64,000 nt of DNA from Phyllobacterium sp. OV277 (GTDB lineage Bacteria > Pseudomonadota > Alphaproteobacteria > Rhizobiales > Rhizobiaceae). Below the pieces are notes generated by a model. That model did no database searches and was not told the origin of the DNA. It saw only the letters and a program-made list of their open reading frames with translations. Positions within the stretch are counted from its first letter, which is position 1. Each line of letters starts with the position of its first letter. The translations under genes and the position numbers were made by a program. Below are positions 52,807 through 61,537 of this stretch, one piece after another. Where the stretch lies: positions 62,001 through 126,000 of the forward strand of contig NZ_FNIY01000006.1 in assembly GCF_900104355.1 (NCBI RefSeq), in the 5' to 3' direction.

Positions 52807-53436
52807 ATGGCAAAACGTAGTGATGTGAAATTGCAGCGCGAGACCGTTATTCGGGTAGCTCTCGATCTGCTTGACGAAACCGGCATTGATGGGCTGACCA
52901 CCCGGCGCATTGCGACGGCTCTTGGTGTGCAGCAACCGGCGCTTTATTGGCATTTCAAGGACAAGGCTGCCTTGCTTGATGCGCTGGCCGAGGCGATTCT
53001 GGTTGAACACCACGGACCGTCAATACCTGAGAAAGACGAGGACTGGCGGCACTTCCTGATCGAGAATGCGCGTAGCTTCAGGCGCGCTCTACTGGCCTAT
53101 CGTGACGGCGCGCGGATTCATGCGGGTTCGCGGCCAGGTCCGGTATTCTTTCCAGCCGTGGAGGCGCAAATTCAATTCATGGTTGCCGCTGGTTTCGATC
53201 TGGTGCCAGCTGCGCATGTGTTGCGCGTGACAGGGCATTACGTTGTCGGTTCGGTGCTCGAACAACAGGCATTCATGCCGGGGATCAGTTCGCCAGACTT
53301 TACGCCTGAGATGCGCGTGGCATTTCCAATGCTCGCTCAGGCTTTTGTCGAAGTTGAACACATCTCTCCGGATGAAGGGTTTGAATTTGGACTTGCGGCA
53401 CTTGTTGCTGGTTTCGAAAAGCTGCGTTCCAGCTAG
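52807..53436 (+). CDS. tetR: TetR-type repressor with TetR_C domain
   Basis: A 209-residue repressor. The N-terminal HTH contains VIRVALDLLDETGIDGLTTR and IATALGVQQPALYWHFKDK, nearly the TetR consensus, and LLDALAEAIL. The C-terminal TetR_C part includes FRRALLAYRDGARIHAGSRP, the tetracycline-binding region with a His, and the TGHYVVGSVLEQQA segment. It is divergent from the TetA-like pump with two operators between. The ATG at 52807 is used; a TTG three codons earlier would overlap operator 2. Confidence 0.88.
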   Translation: MAKRSDVKLQRETVIRVALDLLDETGIDGLTTRRIATALGVQQPALYWHFKDKAALLDALAEAILVEHHGPSIPEKDEDWRHFLIENARSFRRALLAYRDGARIHAGSRPGPVFFPAVEAQIQFMVAAGFDLVPAAHVLRVTGHYVVGSVLEQQAFMPGISSPDFTPEMRVAFPMLAQAFVEVEHISPDEGFEFGLAALVAGFEKLRSS

Positions 53437-53565
53437 TCGCGCGTCACTTTGGCTCCATGCCGCCCCATGACGAAGGAACAGCAACAGTTTAGACTGTTTA
53501 GAAACTGCTGGTGTCACTGGTAAAAATAATTTACCAGTTGAAGCATTGCAGGCGAGGGAGGTTTT

Positions 53566-55062
53566 ATGTCCGGGTTGGTGATGCCGAAGGCCGATGCCGC
53601 GACCATGGCGCGCCGCAGCGACATTGTCGCCGCATTACAAGCCATTGTTCCTGATGAAGGCGTGGTTGATGTCACCAATGAAATGCGCGCGTTTGAATCC
53701 GATGCTTTGACTGCCTATCACCAGCTTCCACTGGTTGTTGTCCTGCCGCAGACCGTTCGCCAAGTCTCGCAAATCCTCAAATATTGCCATGAAAACAACG
53801 TGAAGGTTGTGCCACGCGGGTCGGGTACATCGCTCTCTGGCGGTGCATTGCCGCTGGAAGATGCGGTTCTGCTCGTCATGTCCCGCTTCAATCGCATTCT
53901 CGAAATCGACTATCCGAACCGCGTCGCCGTCGTGCAGCCAGGTGTGACCAATCTCGGCATCACCAAGGCCGTCGAGCATGAGGGGTTTTACTACGCGCCT
54001 GATCCATCCTCGCAGATCGCCTGTTCCATCGGTGGCAATGTTGCGGAAAATTCCGGCGGCGTGCATTGCCTGAAATACGGGCTGACGGCCAACAATGTTC
54101 TTGGGCTGGAAATGGTGCTCATCACAGGCGAAGTGCTGCGGCTGGGCGGCAAACATCTGGATTCGGAAGGCTATGATCTTCTGGGTCTGATGACCGGGTC
54201 CGAAGGCCTGCTCGGTGTCGTGACCGAGGTCACCGTGCGCATTCTGCAAAAGCCCGCGACCGCCCGCGCGCTGATGGTCGGGTTTCCTTCAAGCGAAACA
54301 GCCGGGCAATGTGTGGCCGATATAATCGCTGCTGGCATTATTCCGGGCGGCATGGAGATGATGGATCGCCCGGCGATTCATGCGGCCGAAGATTTTGTGC
54401 ATGCGGGCTATCCGCTGGATGTGGAAGCGCTGCTGATCATTGAACTCGATGGTCCCGCAGTTGAGGTCAACCACCTCATCGATATGGTTGAGAAGATTGC
54501 GGGTAAGAACGGCGCTTCGTCCTGCGTGATATCCCAGAGCGAAGAAGAGCGCATGGCGTTCTGGGCTGGGCGCAAGGCGGCGTTTCCCGCCGTTGGGCGC
54601 ATCTCGCCTGACTATCTGTGCATGGATGGTACGATCCCGCGCAAGGAACTGCCGAAGGTGCTTGCTGGCATGCGCGAACTGTCGGAAAAATACGGGTTGC
54701 GTGTCGCCAATGTGTTTCATGCGGGCGATGGCAATCTGCATCCGCTGATCCTCTATGACGCGAATATTCCCGATGAACTGCGCAAGGCGGAGGATTTTGG
54801 CGCTGACATCCTGAGGCTGTGTGTGAAGGTGGGTGGTGTTCTCACCGGTGAACATGGTGTCGGCGTTGAAAAGCGCGATCTGATGCCTGAGATGTTCAAC
54901 GAGATTGATCTGAACCAGCAAATCCGGGTCAAATGCGCCTTTGATGACAAGCATCTGCTCAACCCCGGCAAAGTTTTTCCGCAATTGCATCGCTGTGCTG
55001 AACTTGGCCGGATGCATGTGCATCGCGGTCAGGTGCCATTTCCAAACATTCCGAGATTCTGA
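53566..55062 (+). CDS. glcD: Glycolate oxidase subunit GlcD
   Basis: FAD-binding catalytic subunit of glycolate oxidase, 498 residues, converting glycolate to glyoxylate. FAD-binding type 4 motifs are PRGSGTSLSGGALPLEDAVL and VGGNVAENSGGVHCLKYG-type segments (given as GGNVAENSGGVHCLKYG). The C-terminal FAD-linked oxidase domain has NVFHAGDGNLHPLILYD with metal-ligand His residues and GVLTGEHGVGVEKRDLM. GGGAGGTTTT lies directly upstream. It heads the glc operon. An ASCH-domain gene (3 nt gap) precedes glcE. Confidence 0.95.
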   Translation: MSGLVMPKADAATMARRSDIVAALQAIVPDEGVVDVTNEMRAFESDALTAYHQLPLVVVLPQTVRQVSQILKYCHENNVKVVPRGSGTSLSGGALPLEDAVLLVMSRFNRILEIDYPNRVAVVQPGVTNLGITKAVEHEGFYYAPDPSSQIACSIGGNVAENSGGVHCLKYGLTANNVLGLEMVLITGEVLRLGGKHLDSEGYDLLGLMTGSEGLLGVVTEVTVRILQKPATARALMVGFPSSETAGQCVADIIAAGIIPGGMEMMDRPAIHAAEDFVHAGYPLDVEALLIIELDGPAVEVNHLIDMVEKIAGKNGASSCVISQSEEERMAFWAGRKAAFPAVGRISPDYLCMDGTIPRKELPKVLAGMRELSEKYGLRVANVFHAGDGNLHPLILYDANIPDELRKAEDFGADILRLCVKVGGVLTGEHGVGVEKRDLMPEMFNEIDLNQQIRVKCAFDDKHLLNPGKVFPQLHRCAELGRMHVHRGQVPFPNIPRF

Positions 55063-55065
55063 TCG

Positions 55066-55635
55066 ATGTTGTTCAAGGCACAAACGCTTGAAGCTATTGC
55101 ACGCGGGGAAGTCGATCTGGCGTTTCGGCGCTGGACCCGTCCGACCGTCAAGGCCGGTACACGTCTGCGCACGACCATCGGTTCGCTGATCATCGGTGCG
55201 GTGGACACAGTCGACCCAGACAAACTGACTGTGGATGACGCCAAACGTGCGGGTTTCGAGAACATTGCTGCTTTGGAGCGCAATCTGCGTGAAGGCGATG
55301 GAACGCTCTATCGTATCGCCATCGGAGCTGTTGAAGTCGATGAGAGAACCGCTCTGCACGAAGAACCATTGTCGCAAGCGGACAAGATCGCTTTGACGGA
55401 TCGACTGGCGCGCTGGGACAAAGCGGCTCAGTACGTTGGTTATCACAGGCAAATCCTGCGCATGATTGCCGATCAACCGGGCGTGGTCGCTGCAAATCTT
55501 GCCGCACAGCTTGGCGTCGAAACGGTCAAATTCAAACGTGATGTGCGCAAGCTCAAGGAGATGGGTTTGACCATCAGTCTCGACATTGGCTACCGGTTGT
55601 CGCCGCGTGGCCAAAGCTTTCTGGACGGGCAATGA
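55066..55635 (+). CDS. ASCH (PUA-like) plus winged-helix protein inside the glc operon
   Basis: A 189-residue protein not normally part of the glycolate oxidase complex. Residues 1-85 look like an ASCH domain (EVDLAFRRWTRPTVKAGTRL, IGAVDTVD, YRIAIGAVEVD), a fold that binds RNA or nucleotides. After a polar linker, residues 125-189 look like a winged-helix domain: YHRQILRMIADQPGVVAANL and GVETVKFKRDVRKLKEMGL then YRLSPRGQ. The combination suggests an RNA- or DNA-binding protein, perhaps regulating the operon or sensing a metabolite. The gap to glcD is 3 nt and to glcE 1 nt, so it is surely co-translated. Confidence 0.83.
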   Translation: MLFKAQTLEAIARGEVDLAFRRWTRPTVKAGTRLRTTIGSLIIGAVDTVDPDKLTVDDAKRAGFENIAALERNLREGDGTLYRIAIGAVEVDERTALHEEPLSQADKIALTDRLARWDKAAQYVGYHRQILRMIADQPGVVAANLAAQLGVETVKFKRDVRKLKEMGLTISLDIGYRLSPRGQSFLDGQ

Positions 55636-55636
55636 A

Positions 55637-56848
55637 ATGACCGTGTTTATGCCTTCAACCGAAGCAGAAATTGTCGAAGCCGTGCAATGGGCGCTGTCCG
55701 AGCGCGTGCCGGTGGAGGTCGCGGGTTATGGCTCCAAGCGTGGGCTTGGTCGCCCTGTTCAGACCGAACATACGATTGCCCTGTCGAAATACGTGGGCGT
55801 GACGCTGTATGAACCCGATGAACTGGTGTTGAGCGCCAAAGCCGGAACGCCAATCGCGGAACTGGAAGCCCTGCTGGCATCGAAAGGCCAAGCGTTTCAA
55901 TTCGAGCCTATGGATTATGGCCCATTGCTGGGCGAGGCGGCAGGGCAGGGCAGCCTTGGCGGGGTTCTTGCCACCAATCTGTGCGGTCCGCGCCGCTTGA
56001 AGGCGGGCTCGGCGCGCGATCATGTGCTGGGTGTGCGGGTCGTATCGGGGCGGGGCGAACTGTTCAAATCCGGTGGCCGTGTGGTCAAGAACGTCACCGG
56101 CTATGATCTTTCCAAGGGCATGGCCAATTCCTGGGGCACGCTTGGCATCGCAACCGAAATTACATTCAAGGTTCTGCCCGCGCCGGAGACGGAGACAACG
56201 CTCATTATCAGAGGGTTGATGGATGATGAGGCCGCGCGTGCCATGGCAATTGCCATGGGTTCCAGCGGCGAAGTGGCATCCGCAGCGCATCTGCCTGTGA
56301 ATATTTCTGGCCGGGTTATTGATGGCGTGCTGAAAGGCGAGGCATCAACATTATTGCGGCTGGAGGGTTTTGCGCCTTCCGTTGCCGACCGGGTGACGAT
56401 GCTACGGCGATTGCTGTCTTCGGCGGGCACCATTGAAGAAATCTCCGGCGATATCTCGCGCAGGCTCTGGCAGGAAGTACGCGATGTTATTCCTTTCGCC
56501 GATGGGACCGAACGGCCCGTGTGGCGCGTTTCGATGGCGCCGATGGAGGCCTATAAGCTGGTTGCATCCATGCGCATGGGCGCTGCGGTGGATGCTTATT
56601 ATGACTGGCAGGGCGGACTTGTGTGGATGAGGCTGGAAGGCGAACCAGAAGCGGAAGCCGTGCGGGTGCTGATCGGCAAATATGGCGGGGGCCATGCCAC
56701 GCTGGTGCGTGCGTCCACTACCATTCGTGCCGCCATACCCGTTTTCGAACCGCAATCCGCTCCCTTGGCAGCGCTGTCAAAGCGGCTCAAACAGCAATTT
56801 GACCCGGAGGGTATTCTCAACCCCGGCCGTATGGTTGCAGGAGTGTAG
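55637..56848 (+). CDS. glcE: Glycolate oxidase subunit GlcE
   Basis: FAD-binding subunit of glycolate oxidase, 403 residues. Motifs: VEVAGYGSKRGLGRPVQTEH, LVLSAKAGTPIAELEALLAS, QGSLGGVLATNLCGPRRLKAG (in part), and GRVVKNVTGYDLSKGMANSWG (in part), all typical of GlcE. It ends QQFDPEGILNPGRMVAG. The ATG starts 1 nt after the ASCH-gene stop. It precedes glcF by 1 nt; GlcDEF acts as a complex at the membrane. Confidence 0.94.
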   Translation: MTVFMPSTEAEIVEAVQWALSERVPVEVAGYGSKRGLGRPVQTEHTIALSKYVGVTLYEPDELVLSAKAGTPIAELEALLASKGQAFQFEPMDYGPLLGEAAGQGSLGGVLATNLCGPRRLKAGSARDHVLGVRVVSGRGELFKSGGRVVKNVTGYDLSKGMANSWGTLGIATEITFKVLPAPETETTLIIRGLMDDEAARAMAIAMGSSGEVASAAHLPVNISGRVIDGVLKGEASTLLRLEGFAPSVADRVTMLRRLLSSAGTIEEISGDISRRLWQEVRDVIPFADGTERPVWRVSMAPMEAYKLVASMRMGAAVDAYYDWQGGLVWMRLEGEPEAEAVRVLIGKYGGGHATLVRASTTIRAAIPVFEPQSAPLAALSKRLKQQFDPEGILNPGRMVAGV

Positions 56849-56849
56849 T

Positions 56850-58175
56850 ATGCAAACCAACTTCACCCCGCAACAATTGCAGGACCCAGGTGTTGCCGAG
56901 TCCGAAAAGATCCTGCGCAAATGCGTGCATTGCGGTTTCTGCACCGCGACGTGCCCCACCTATGTCACGCTGGGCAATGAACTCGACAGCCCGCGCGGCC
57001 GCATTTATCTGATCAAGGATATGCTGGAAAATGGCCGCCCTGCCGATGAGCAGATCGTCAAACATGTGGACCGTTGCCTGTCCTGCCTCGCCTGCATGAC
57101 CACCTGTCCATCGGGTGTAAACTATATGCATCTGGTGGATCATGCTCGTGCCCATATCGAGAAAACCTACAAACGTCCGGTGATGAACCGTTTCATCAGG
57201 GGGCTATTGGCCTTCGTGCTGCCATATCCGTCACGTTTTAGGCTGTCTTTGACGGCGGCGAAACTCGGCCGTCCTTTTGCCCCCCTGCTCAAATCAGTTC
57301 AGGCGCTGAAGCCGCTGGCCACCATGCTTGAACTTGCGCCGAAAACCGTTCCGGCAAAATCCCGCTTTGCCGAGCCGGGCTTGCACAAACCGGCAACCGA
57401 AAAGCGCGGACGCGTCGCAATTCTGACCGGTTGCGCCCAGCCCGTATTGAAGCCGGGGATCAATGAGGCAACCATTCGCCTGCTCACCCGTCTCGGCATC
57501 GAGGTCGTGGTGCCAAAGGGCGAGGGCTGTTGCGGCGCGCTGGTGCATCATATGGGCCGCGAGGAAGCCGCACTGGAGGATGCACGCCGCAATGTCGATG
57601 TCTGGACGCGCGAGCTGCACGATGGAGGGCTCGATGCGATCATCGTCACGGCTTCCGGCTGCGGTACGACGATTAAGGATTACGGCTATATGCTGCGGCT
57701 TGATCCTGCTTATAGCGACAAGGCGGCAGTCATTTCAGGGCTTGCCAAGGACATCACCGAATATCTGACAACCCTCGATTTGCCTGCACCACAGCACCCG
57801 GCGAATTTGGTTGTGGCCTACCATTCCGCCTGCTCCATGCAGCACGGGCAGAAGCTGACCCGGCAGCCAAAGGATTTGTTGAAAGCCGCTGGTTTCACGG
57901 TCCGCGAACCTGCCGAGGGTCATTTGTGCTGTGGTTCCGCCGGAACCTACAATATCATGCAAGCCGAAATCGCCCGCACTTTGCGCGACCGCAAGGTAAA
58001 AAACATCGAGGCAACCGGCGCTAGCATCATTGCCACGGGCAATATTGGCTGCATCACCCAGATCGCCAGTGCTGCAAAAATGCCTATTGTTCATACGGTC
58101 GAACTGCTGGATTGGGTCTATGGTGGCCCGAGACCAGAAGGTGTGCCGGCGCCTGTCCTGCAGGCTGCCGAGTAA
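56850..58175 (+). CDS. glcF: Glycolate oxidase iron-sulfur subunit GlcF
   Basis: A 441-residue subunit with two 4Fe-4S binding sites: CVHCGFCTATCPT and CLSCLACMTTCPS near residues 30-90. Two CCG-type domains follow, with GCCGALVHHMG and SACSMQHGQKL leading to HLCCGSAGTYNIM. It transfers electrons from GlcD/GlcE to the membrane quinone pool. GCAGGAG upstream sets the start 1 nt after the glcE stop. A terminator hairpin follows at 58182-58209. Confidence 0.95.
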   Translation: MQTNFTPQQLQDPGVAESEKILRKCVHCGFCTATCPTYVTLGNELDSPRGRIYLIKDMLENGRPADEQIVKHVDRCLSCLACMTTCPSGVNYMHLVDHARAHIEKTYKRPVMNRFIRGLLAFVLPYPSRFRLSLTAAKLGRPFAPLLKSVQALKPLATMLELAPKTVPAKSRFAEPGLHKPATEKRGRVAILTGCAQPVLKPGINEATIRLLTRLGIEVVVPKGEGCCGALVHHMGREEAALEDARRNVDVWTRELHDGGLDAIIVTASGCGTTIKDYGYMLRLDPAYSDKAAVISGLAKDITEYLTTLDLPAPQHPANLVVAYHSACSMQHGQKLTRQPKDLLKAAGFTVREPAEGHLCCGSAGTYNIMQAEIARTLRDRKVKNIEATGASIIATGNIGCITQIASAAKMPIVHTVELLDWVYGGPRPEGVPAPVLQAAE

Positions 58176-58181
58176 AAAGAA

Positions 58182-58209
58182 GGGCGGCGGTCCAAAGGAA
58201 CCACCGCCC
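58182..58209. terminator. Hairpin between convergent glcF and L,D-transpeptidase genes
   Basis: GGGCGGCGGT, 8-nt loop, ACCACCGCCC with one G-U pair. There is no long T tract, so termination may be partial, but the position after glcF and before the convergent stop fits. Confidence 0.55.
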
Positions 58210-58247
58210 AATTCCAGCACCGCCCCCGGTGCCGTCCCCACTAACTC

Positions 58248-59042
58248 TCACATCACGACGACTTTTGTGCCGACATTGACGCGTTCGTAGAGATCAGTGA
58301 CATCTTCATTGCGCATGCGGATGCAGCCGCTGGATACGGCATGTCCGATTGTCCATGGCGCATTGGTGCCGTGAATACGGTAGAGCGTATCGCCAAGATA
58401 AAGCGCGCGCGCACCGAGCGGATTGGCGGGGCCGCCTTCCATGTGAACAGGCAGATAGTGGCCCTTTTCTTTCTCGCGCTCGATCATCGAGGCTGGCGGG
58501 CGCCAATCCGGCCATTCCGCCTTGCGGGAGATATTGTTGGTGCCGTTCCAGCCAAAGCCTTCCTTGCCGACGCCAACGCCATAGCGGCGCGCCTGTCCGT
58601 CAGCTTCGACGAGGAAAAGAAAACGCTGCGATGTATCGATAACGACGGTGCCCGGTGCCTGTGGTCCATCATAAGCAACGGACTGTGGCAGGAATTTCGG
58701 GTCCATACCGCGTTTTTTCGGCTGATCTTCCGTTGCGGGCTCGGCTGGCCGCCGGAATGAAACTTCGCGTGCTGCCGGGTTTGTTGCTTCCTGCGTGCGA
58801 ACGGGGCGTCTCGCCTCTCGGCGATTGATAATGGTTCCACGTAGAGGTGGGTCGCTCAGTACAACCCGGTCGCGCATATTGGCTGATGTGCCAACCGGAC
58901 GTTGACGCAACTGCATGACCCAAGGCGCTGAAAGATCGGGGCTCATAACCACAGGCGGCCTTGTCGCGTAACGCTCACTGGCATGAGCGCCGAATGATAC
59001 TATTGTCAGGCAGGAGGTCAGAAGCAGCAATGCGGTCTTCAT
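58248..59042 (-). CDS. L,D-transpeptidase (YkuD family)
   Basis: Exported enzyme of 264 residues. The signal sequence is MKTALLLLTSCLTIVSFGAH. A Pro/Arg-rich linker (about residues 30-110) is followed by the YkuD catalytic domain, VVIDTSQRFLFLVEADGQAR and YRIHGTNAPWTIGHAVSSGC then IRM, with the catalytic His/Cys motif HGTNAPWTIG and SSGCIRM. It makes 3-3 peptidoglycan cross-links or attaches proteins to peptidoglycan in the periplasm, a major activity in Rhizobiales. A 190-bp gap separates it from tag. Confidence 0.93.
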   Translation of the reverse strand: MKTALLLLTSCLTIVSFGAHASERYATRPPVVMSPDLSAPWVMQLRQRPVGTSANMRDRVVLSDPPLRGTIINRREARRPVRTQEATNPAAREVSFRRPAEPATEDQPKKRGMDPKFLPQSVAYDGPQAPGTVVIDTSQRFLFLVEADGQARRYGVGVGKEGFGWNGTNNISRKAEWPDWRPPASMIEREKEKGHYLPVHMEGGPANPLGARALYLGDTLYRIHGTNAPWTIGHAVSSGCIRMRNEDVTDLYERVNVGTKVVVM

Positions 59043-59232
59043 CGGGTAATTCTCTTGGCAATAACACTCCTGACAGGATCTGTCAGGTTTCGGATTGAGT
59101 TTGCCTGCGTGCCGGTAGAAAAAAGTGAACGAGGATCAATAAAATGCGATTCTGATCGGAAACCATTTGTTGTGGTTATCGAATGGTTTCGGCCACTGGT
59201 TAATGTCAGGTGAACATGTTCCGGAAGGACAG

Positions 59233-59883
59233 ATGATGACGGAAGAAACGCCCGTAAAGACAGGATTGATGACGGATGAAAGCGGTGTGAGCAGATGTTC
59301 CTGGCCCGGCGCTTTGCCTGAATACATCCACTACCACGACCATGAGTGGGGACGTCCCGTCACGGACAACTATCGCCTGTTTGAAAAAATCTGTCTGGAA
59401 GGATTTCAGTCGGGTCTGTCGTGGCTCACCATCCTGCGTAAGCGCGAAAACTTCCGCGAGGCTTTTGACGGCTTTGATTTTGAACGTATCGCCCGCTACG
59501 GCGATAAGGATATCGAACGATTGCTTGGCAATGCAGGGATCATCCGCCATCGCGGCAAGATCACCTCGACCATCAACAATGCGAAGCGGGTCATCGAACT
59601 GCTTGAGGAAAAAGGCTCGCTTGGCGCTTATTTCTGGAGCTTTGAGCCGCCAGTGGATGAGCGTCCCAAGGTCGTTGATTATGGCCACCTCATCACCAAT
59701 CCCTCAACACCCGCCTCGGTGCGCCTTTCCAAGGATTTGAAGAAGCGCGGATTCAGCTTTGTCGGCCCCACCACCATGTATGCGCATATGCAGGCTATGG
59801 GGCTGGTGAATGATCATGTGGAAGGCTGCAAGTGCCGTGCCGAGATCGAAAAAATCCGAGCGAATTTTAAACGACCCGTTTGA
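59233..59883 (+). CDS. tag: DNA-3-methyladenine glycosylase I
   Basis: Base-excision enzyme removing 3-methyladenine, 216 residues. Motifs: RCSWPGALPEYIHYHDHEWG (catalytic pocket region), EGFQSGLSWLTILRKRENFR, RNAGI-type LGNAGIIRHRGKI, and YAHMQAMGLVNDHVEGCKCR with the zinc-binding His/Cys set. GGAAGGA precedes the ATG pair at 59233/59236. An upstream ATG at 59203 is less likely. Single-gene unit upstream of a possible Cys-rich micro-ORF. Confidence 0.94.
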   Translation: MMTEETPVKTGLMTDESGVSRCSWPGALPEYIHYHDHEWGRPVTDNYRLFEKICLEGFQSGLSWLTILRKRENFREAFDGFDFERIARYGDKDIERLLGNAGIIRHRGKITSTINNAKRVIELLEEKGSLGAYFWSFEPPVDERPKVVDYGHLITNPSTPASVRLSKDLKKRGFSFVGPTTMYAHMQAMGLVNDHVEGCKCRAEIEKIRANFKRPV

Positions 59884-59888
59884 TTGTC

Positions 59889-59990
59889 ATGAAACTGCTC
59901 TCTGGCTCGTGCTGCTGCGGCAATTGCGAGCCGGTAATTCCTTGCCCTCAATGCCTTGATCGGTTAGAGCAAACTCCAATTCAAAATTGA
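59889..59990 (+). CDS. Candidate 33-residue Cys-rich peptide after tag
   Basis: A short frame reading [20 protein letters not shown] then [10 protein letters not shown]. Six Cys, with CCCGNC and CPQC patterns, look like two metal-binding knuckles. It starts 5 nt after the tag stop. No good ribosome site is visible, so translation is uncertain. It also resembles the first residues of GFA-type enzymes, so it could be a remnant. Homology was not checked. Confidence 0.35.
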   Translation: MKLLSGSCCCGNCEPVIPCPQCLDRLEQTPIQN

Positions 59991-60015
59991 TACTTCAAGG
60001 CATCGGATCAAAATC

Positions 60016-61530
60016 ATGACAACGAAGGCAGACAGGTTAAAGGCGCGGCTGCCGCGCGGTTTTGTGGACCGGGTTCCCGATGATCTGCGTGCCGCCGAAA
60101 AGATGATGGCCGATATCCGCAAGGTCTATGATCTCTATGGTTTTGAGCCTGTCGAAACACCGCTGATCGAATATACAGATGCGCTCGGCAAATTTCTGCC
60201 GGATCAGGATCGCCCCAACGAAGGCGTGTTCTCGTTTCAGGACGATGATGAGCAGTGGCTGTCCTTGCGTTACGATCTGACGGCGCCGCTGGCGCGCTTT
60301 GTTGCCGAAAATTTCGAGAGCCTGCCAAAGCCCTATCGCAGCTATCGCGCCGGTTGGGTGTTCCGCAATGAAAAGCCGGGTCCGGGCCGTTTCCGCCAGT
60401 TCATGCAGTTCGACGCCGATACGGTCGGCGCACCTTCCGTCTCGGCGGATGCGGAAATGTGCATGATGATGGCTGATGTCATGGAAGCCGTTGGTATCAA
60501 GCGCGGCGATTACGTCATCCGCGTCAACAACCGCAAGGTTCTGGACGGCGTGCTTGAGTCGATCGGGCTTGGTGGTGATGACAAGATGGGCCAGCGTCTG
60601 GTCGTCCTGCGTGCCATCGACAAGCTCGACAAGTTCGGCGTTGACGGCGTGCGACTGCTGCTCGGCAAAGGCCGTCTTGATGAAAGCGGCGATTTCACCA
60701 AGGGCGCAGGCCTCGATGAGGCTGCGATTACCAAGGTGTTGGCGTTTACGTCAGCGGGCGGTGCCAATGGCCGCGAGACCATCGCCAATCTTGAGACCGT
60801 TGTGGCTGGCAATGACAAAGGTGTTGAGGGCGTTGCGGAGCTTGCGACCATCGAGGCTCTTTCATCGGCTGCCGGTTATGGTGCGCGCGTTCGTATCGAC
60901 CCATCAGTTGTGCGCGGTCTTGAGTATTACACTGGCCCAGTCTTCGAAGCGGAACTCACCTTCGATGTGACCAACGAGAAGGGCGAAAAGGTTGTCTTCG
61001 GCTCCGTTGGCGGCGGTGGCCGTTATGATGGTCTGGTATCGCGTTTCCGCGGCGAGCCAACGCCTGCAACCGGCTTTTCCATTGGCGTCTCACGCCTGAT
61101 GACGGCGCTAAAAAACCTTGGCAAACTGGATAATTCGGACAATGTCGGGCCTGTTGTTGTTCTGGTTATGGACCGCGACACGGAAAGCCTTGGCCGTTAC
61201 CAGAAGATGGTTTCGGACCTGCGGCAGGCGGGTATTCGCGCGGAAATGTATCTCGGCGGTTCCGGTATGAAGCCGCAGATGAAATATGCCGACCGGCGCG
61301 GTGCGCCTTGCGTCATCATTCAGGGCTCGCAGGAACGCGACAATGGCGAAGTGCAGATCAAGGATCTGATCGAAGGCGCGCGGCTTTCCCAGGAGATTGA
61401 GGACAATACCGTGTGGCGCGAAGGGCGTCAGGCCCAGATCACCGCCAAGGAAACCGATCTCATTGCGGAAGTGCGCAAGATTCTTGAAGCGCAGGCCGAG
61501 GACCGCGTCAACGCGGCGAAGGCTGGCTGA
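60016..61530 (+). CDS. hisS: Histidyl-tRNA synthetase (alphaproteobacterial type)
   Basis: Class II synthetase of 504 residues, about 80 longer than E. coli HisRS. Motif 2 reads [20 protein letters not shown], differing from the common FRHERPQ form. The histidine-recognition motif is [17 protein letters not shown] with Glu where Asp is usual (RGLDYY), and motif 3 is [10 protein letters not shown]. The anticodon-binding domain contains [20 protein letters not shown]. Its tRNA partner at 29.3 kb lacks G-1 and has A73. This fits the divergent alphaproteobacterial HisRS, which recognises that unusual acceptor end. hisZ follows 7 nt later. Confidence 0.96.
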   Translation: MTTKADRLKARLPRGFVDRVPDDLRAAEKMMADIRKVYDLYGFEPVETPLIEYTDALGKFLPDQDRPNEGVFSFQDDDEQWLSLRYDLTAPLARFVAENFESLPKPYRSYRAGWVFRNEKPGPGRFRQFMQFDADTVGAPSVSADAEMCMMMADVMEAVGIKRGDYVIRVNNRKVLDGVLESIGLGGDDKMGQRLVVLRAIDKLDKFGVDGVRLLLGKGRLDESGDFTKGAGLDEAAITKVLAFTSAGGANGRETIANLETVVAGNDKGVEGVAELATIEALSSAAGYGARVRIDPSVVRGLEYYTGPVFEAELTFDVTNEKGEKVVFGSVGGGGRYDGLVSRFRGEPTPATGFSIGVSRLMTALKNLGKLDNSDNVGPVVVLVMDRDTESLGRYQKMVSDLRQAGIRAEMYLGGSGMKPQMKYADRRGAPCVIIQGSQERDNGEVQIKDLIEGARLSQEIEDNTVWREGRQAQITAKETDLIAEVRKILEAQAEDRVNAAKAG

Positions 61531-61537
61531 TCCTGAT

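Noticed and set aside
54289-55632. A 447-codon minus-strand frame across glcD and the ASCH gene
   Set aside because: It is antisense to two well-supported genes; its His/Arg/Gln-rich composition is typical of reversed coding sequence in GC-rich genomes.
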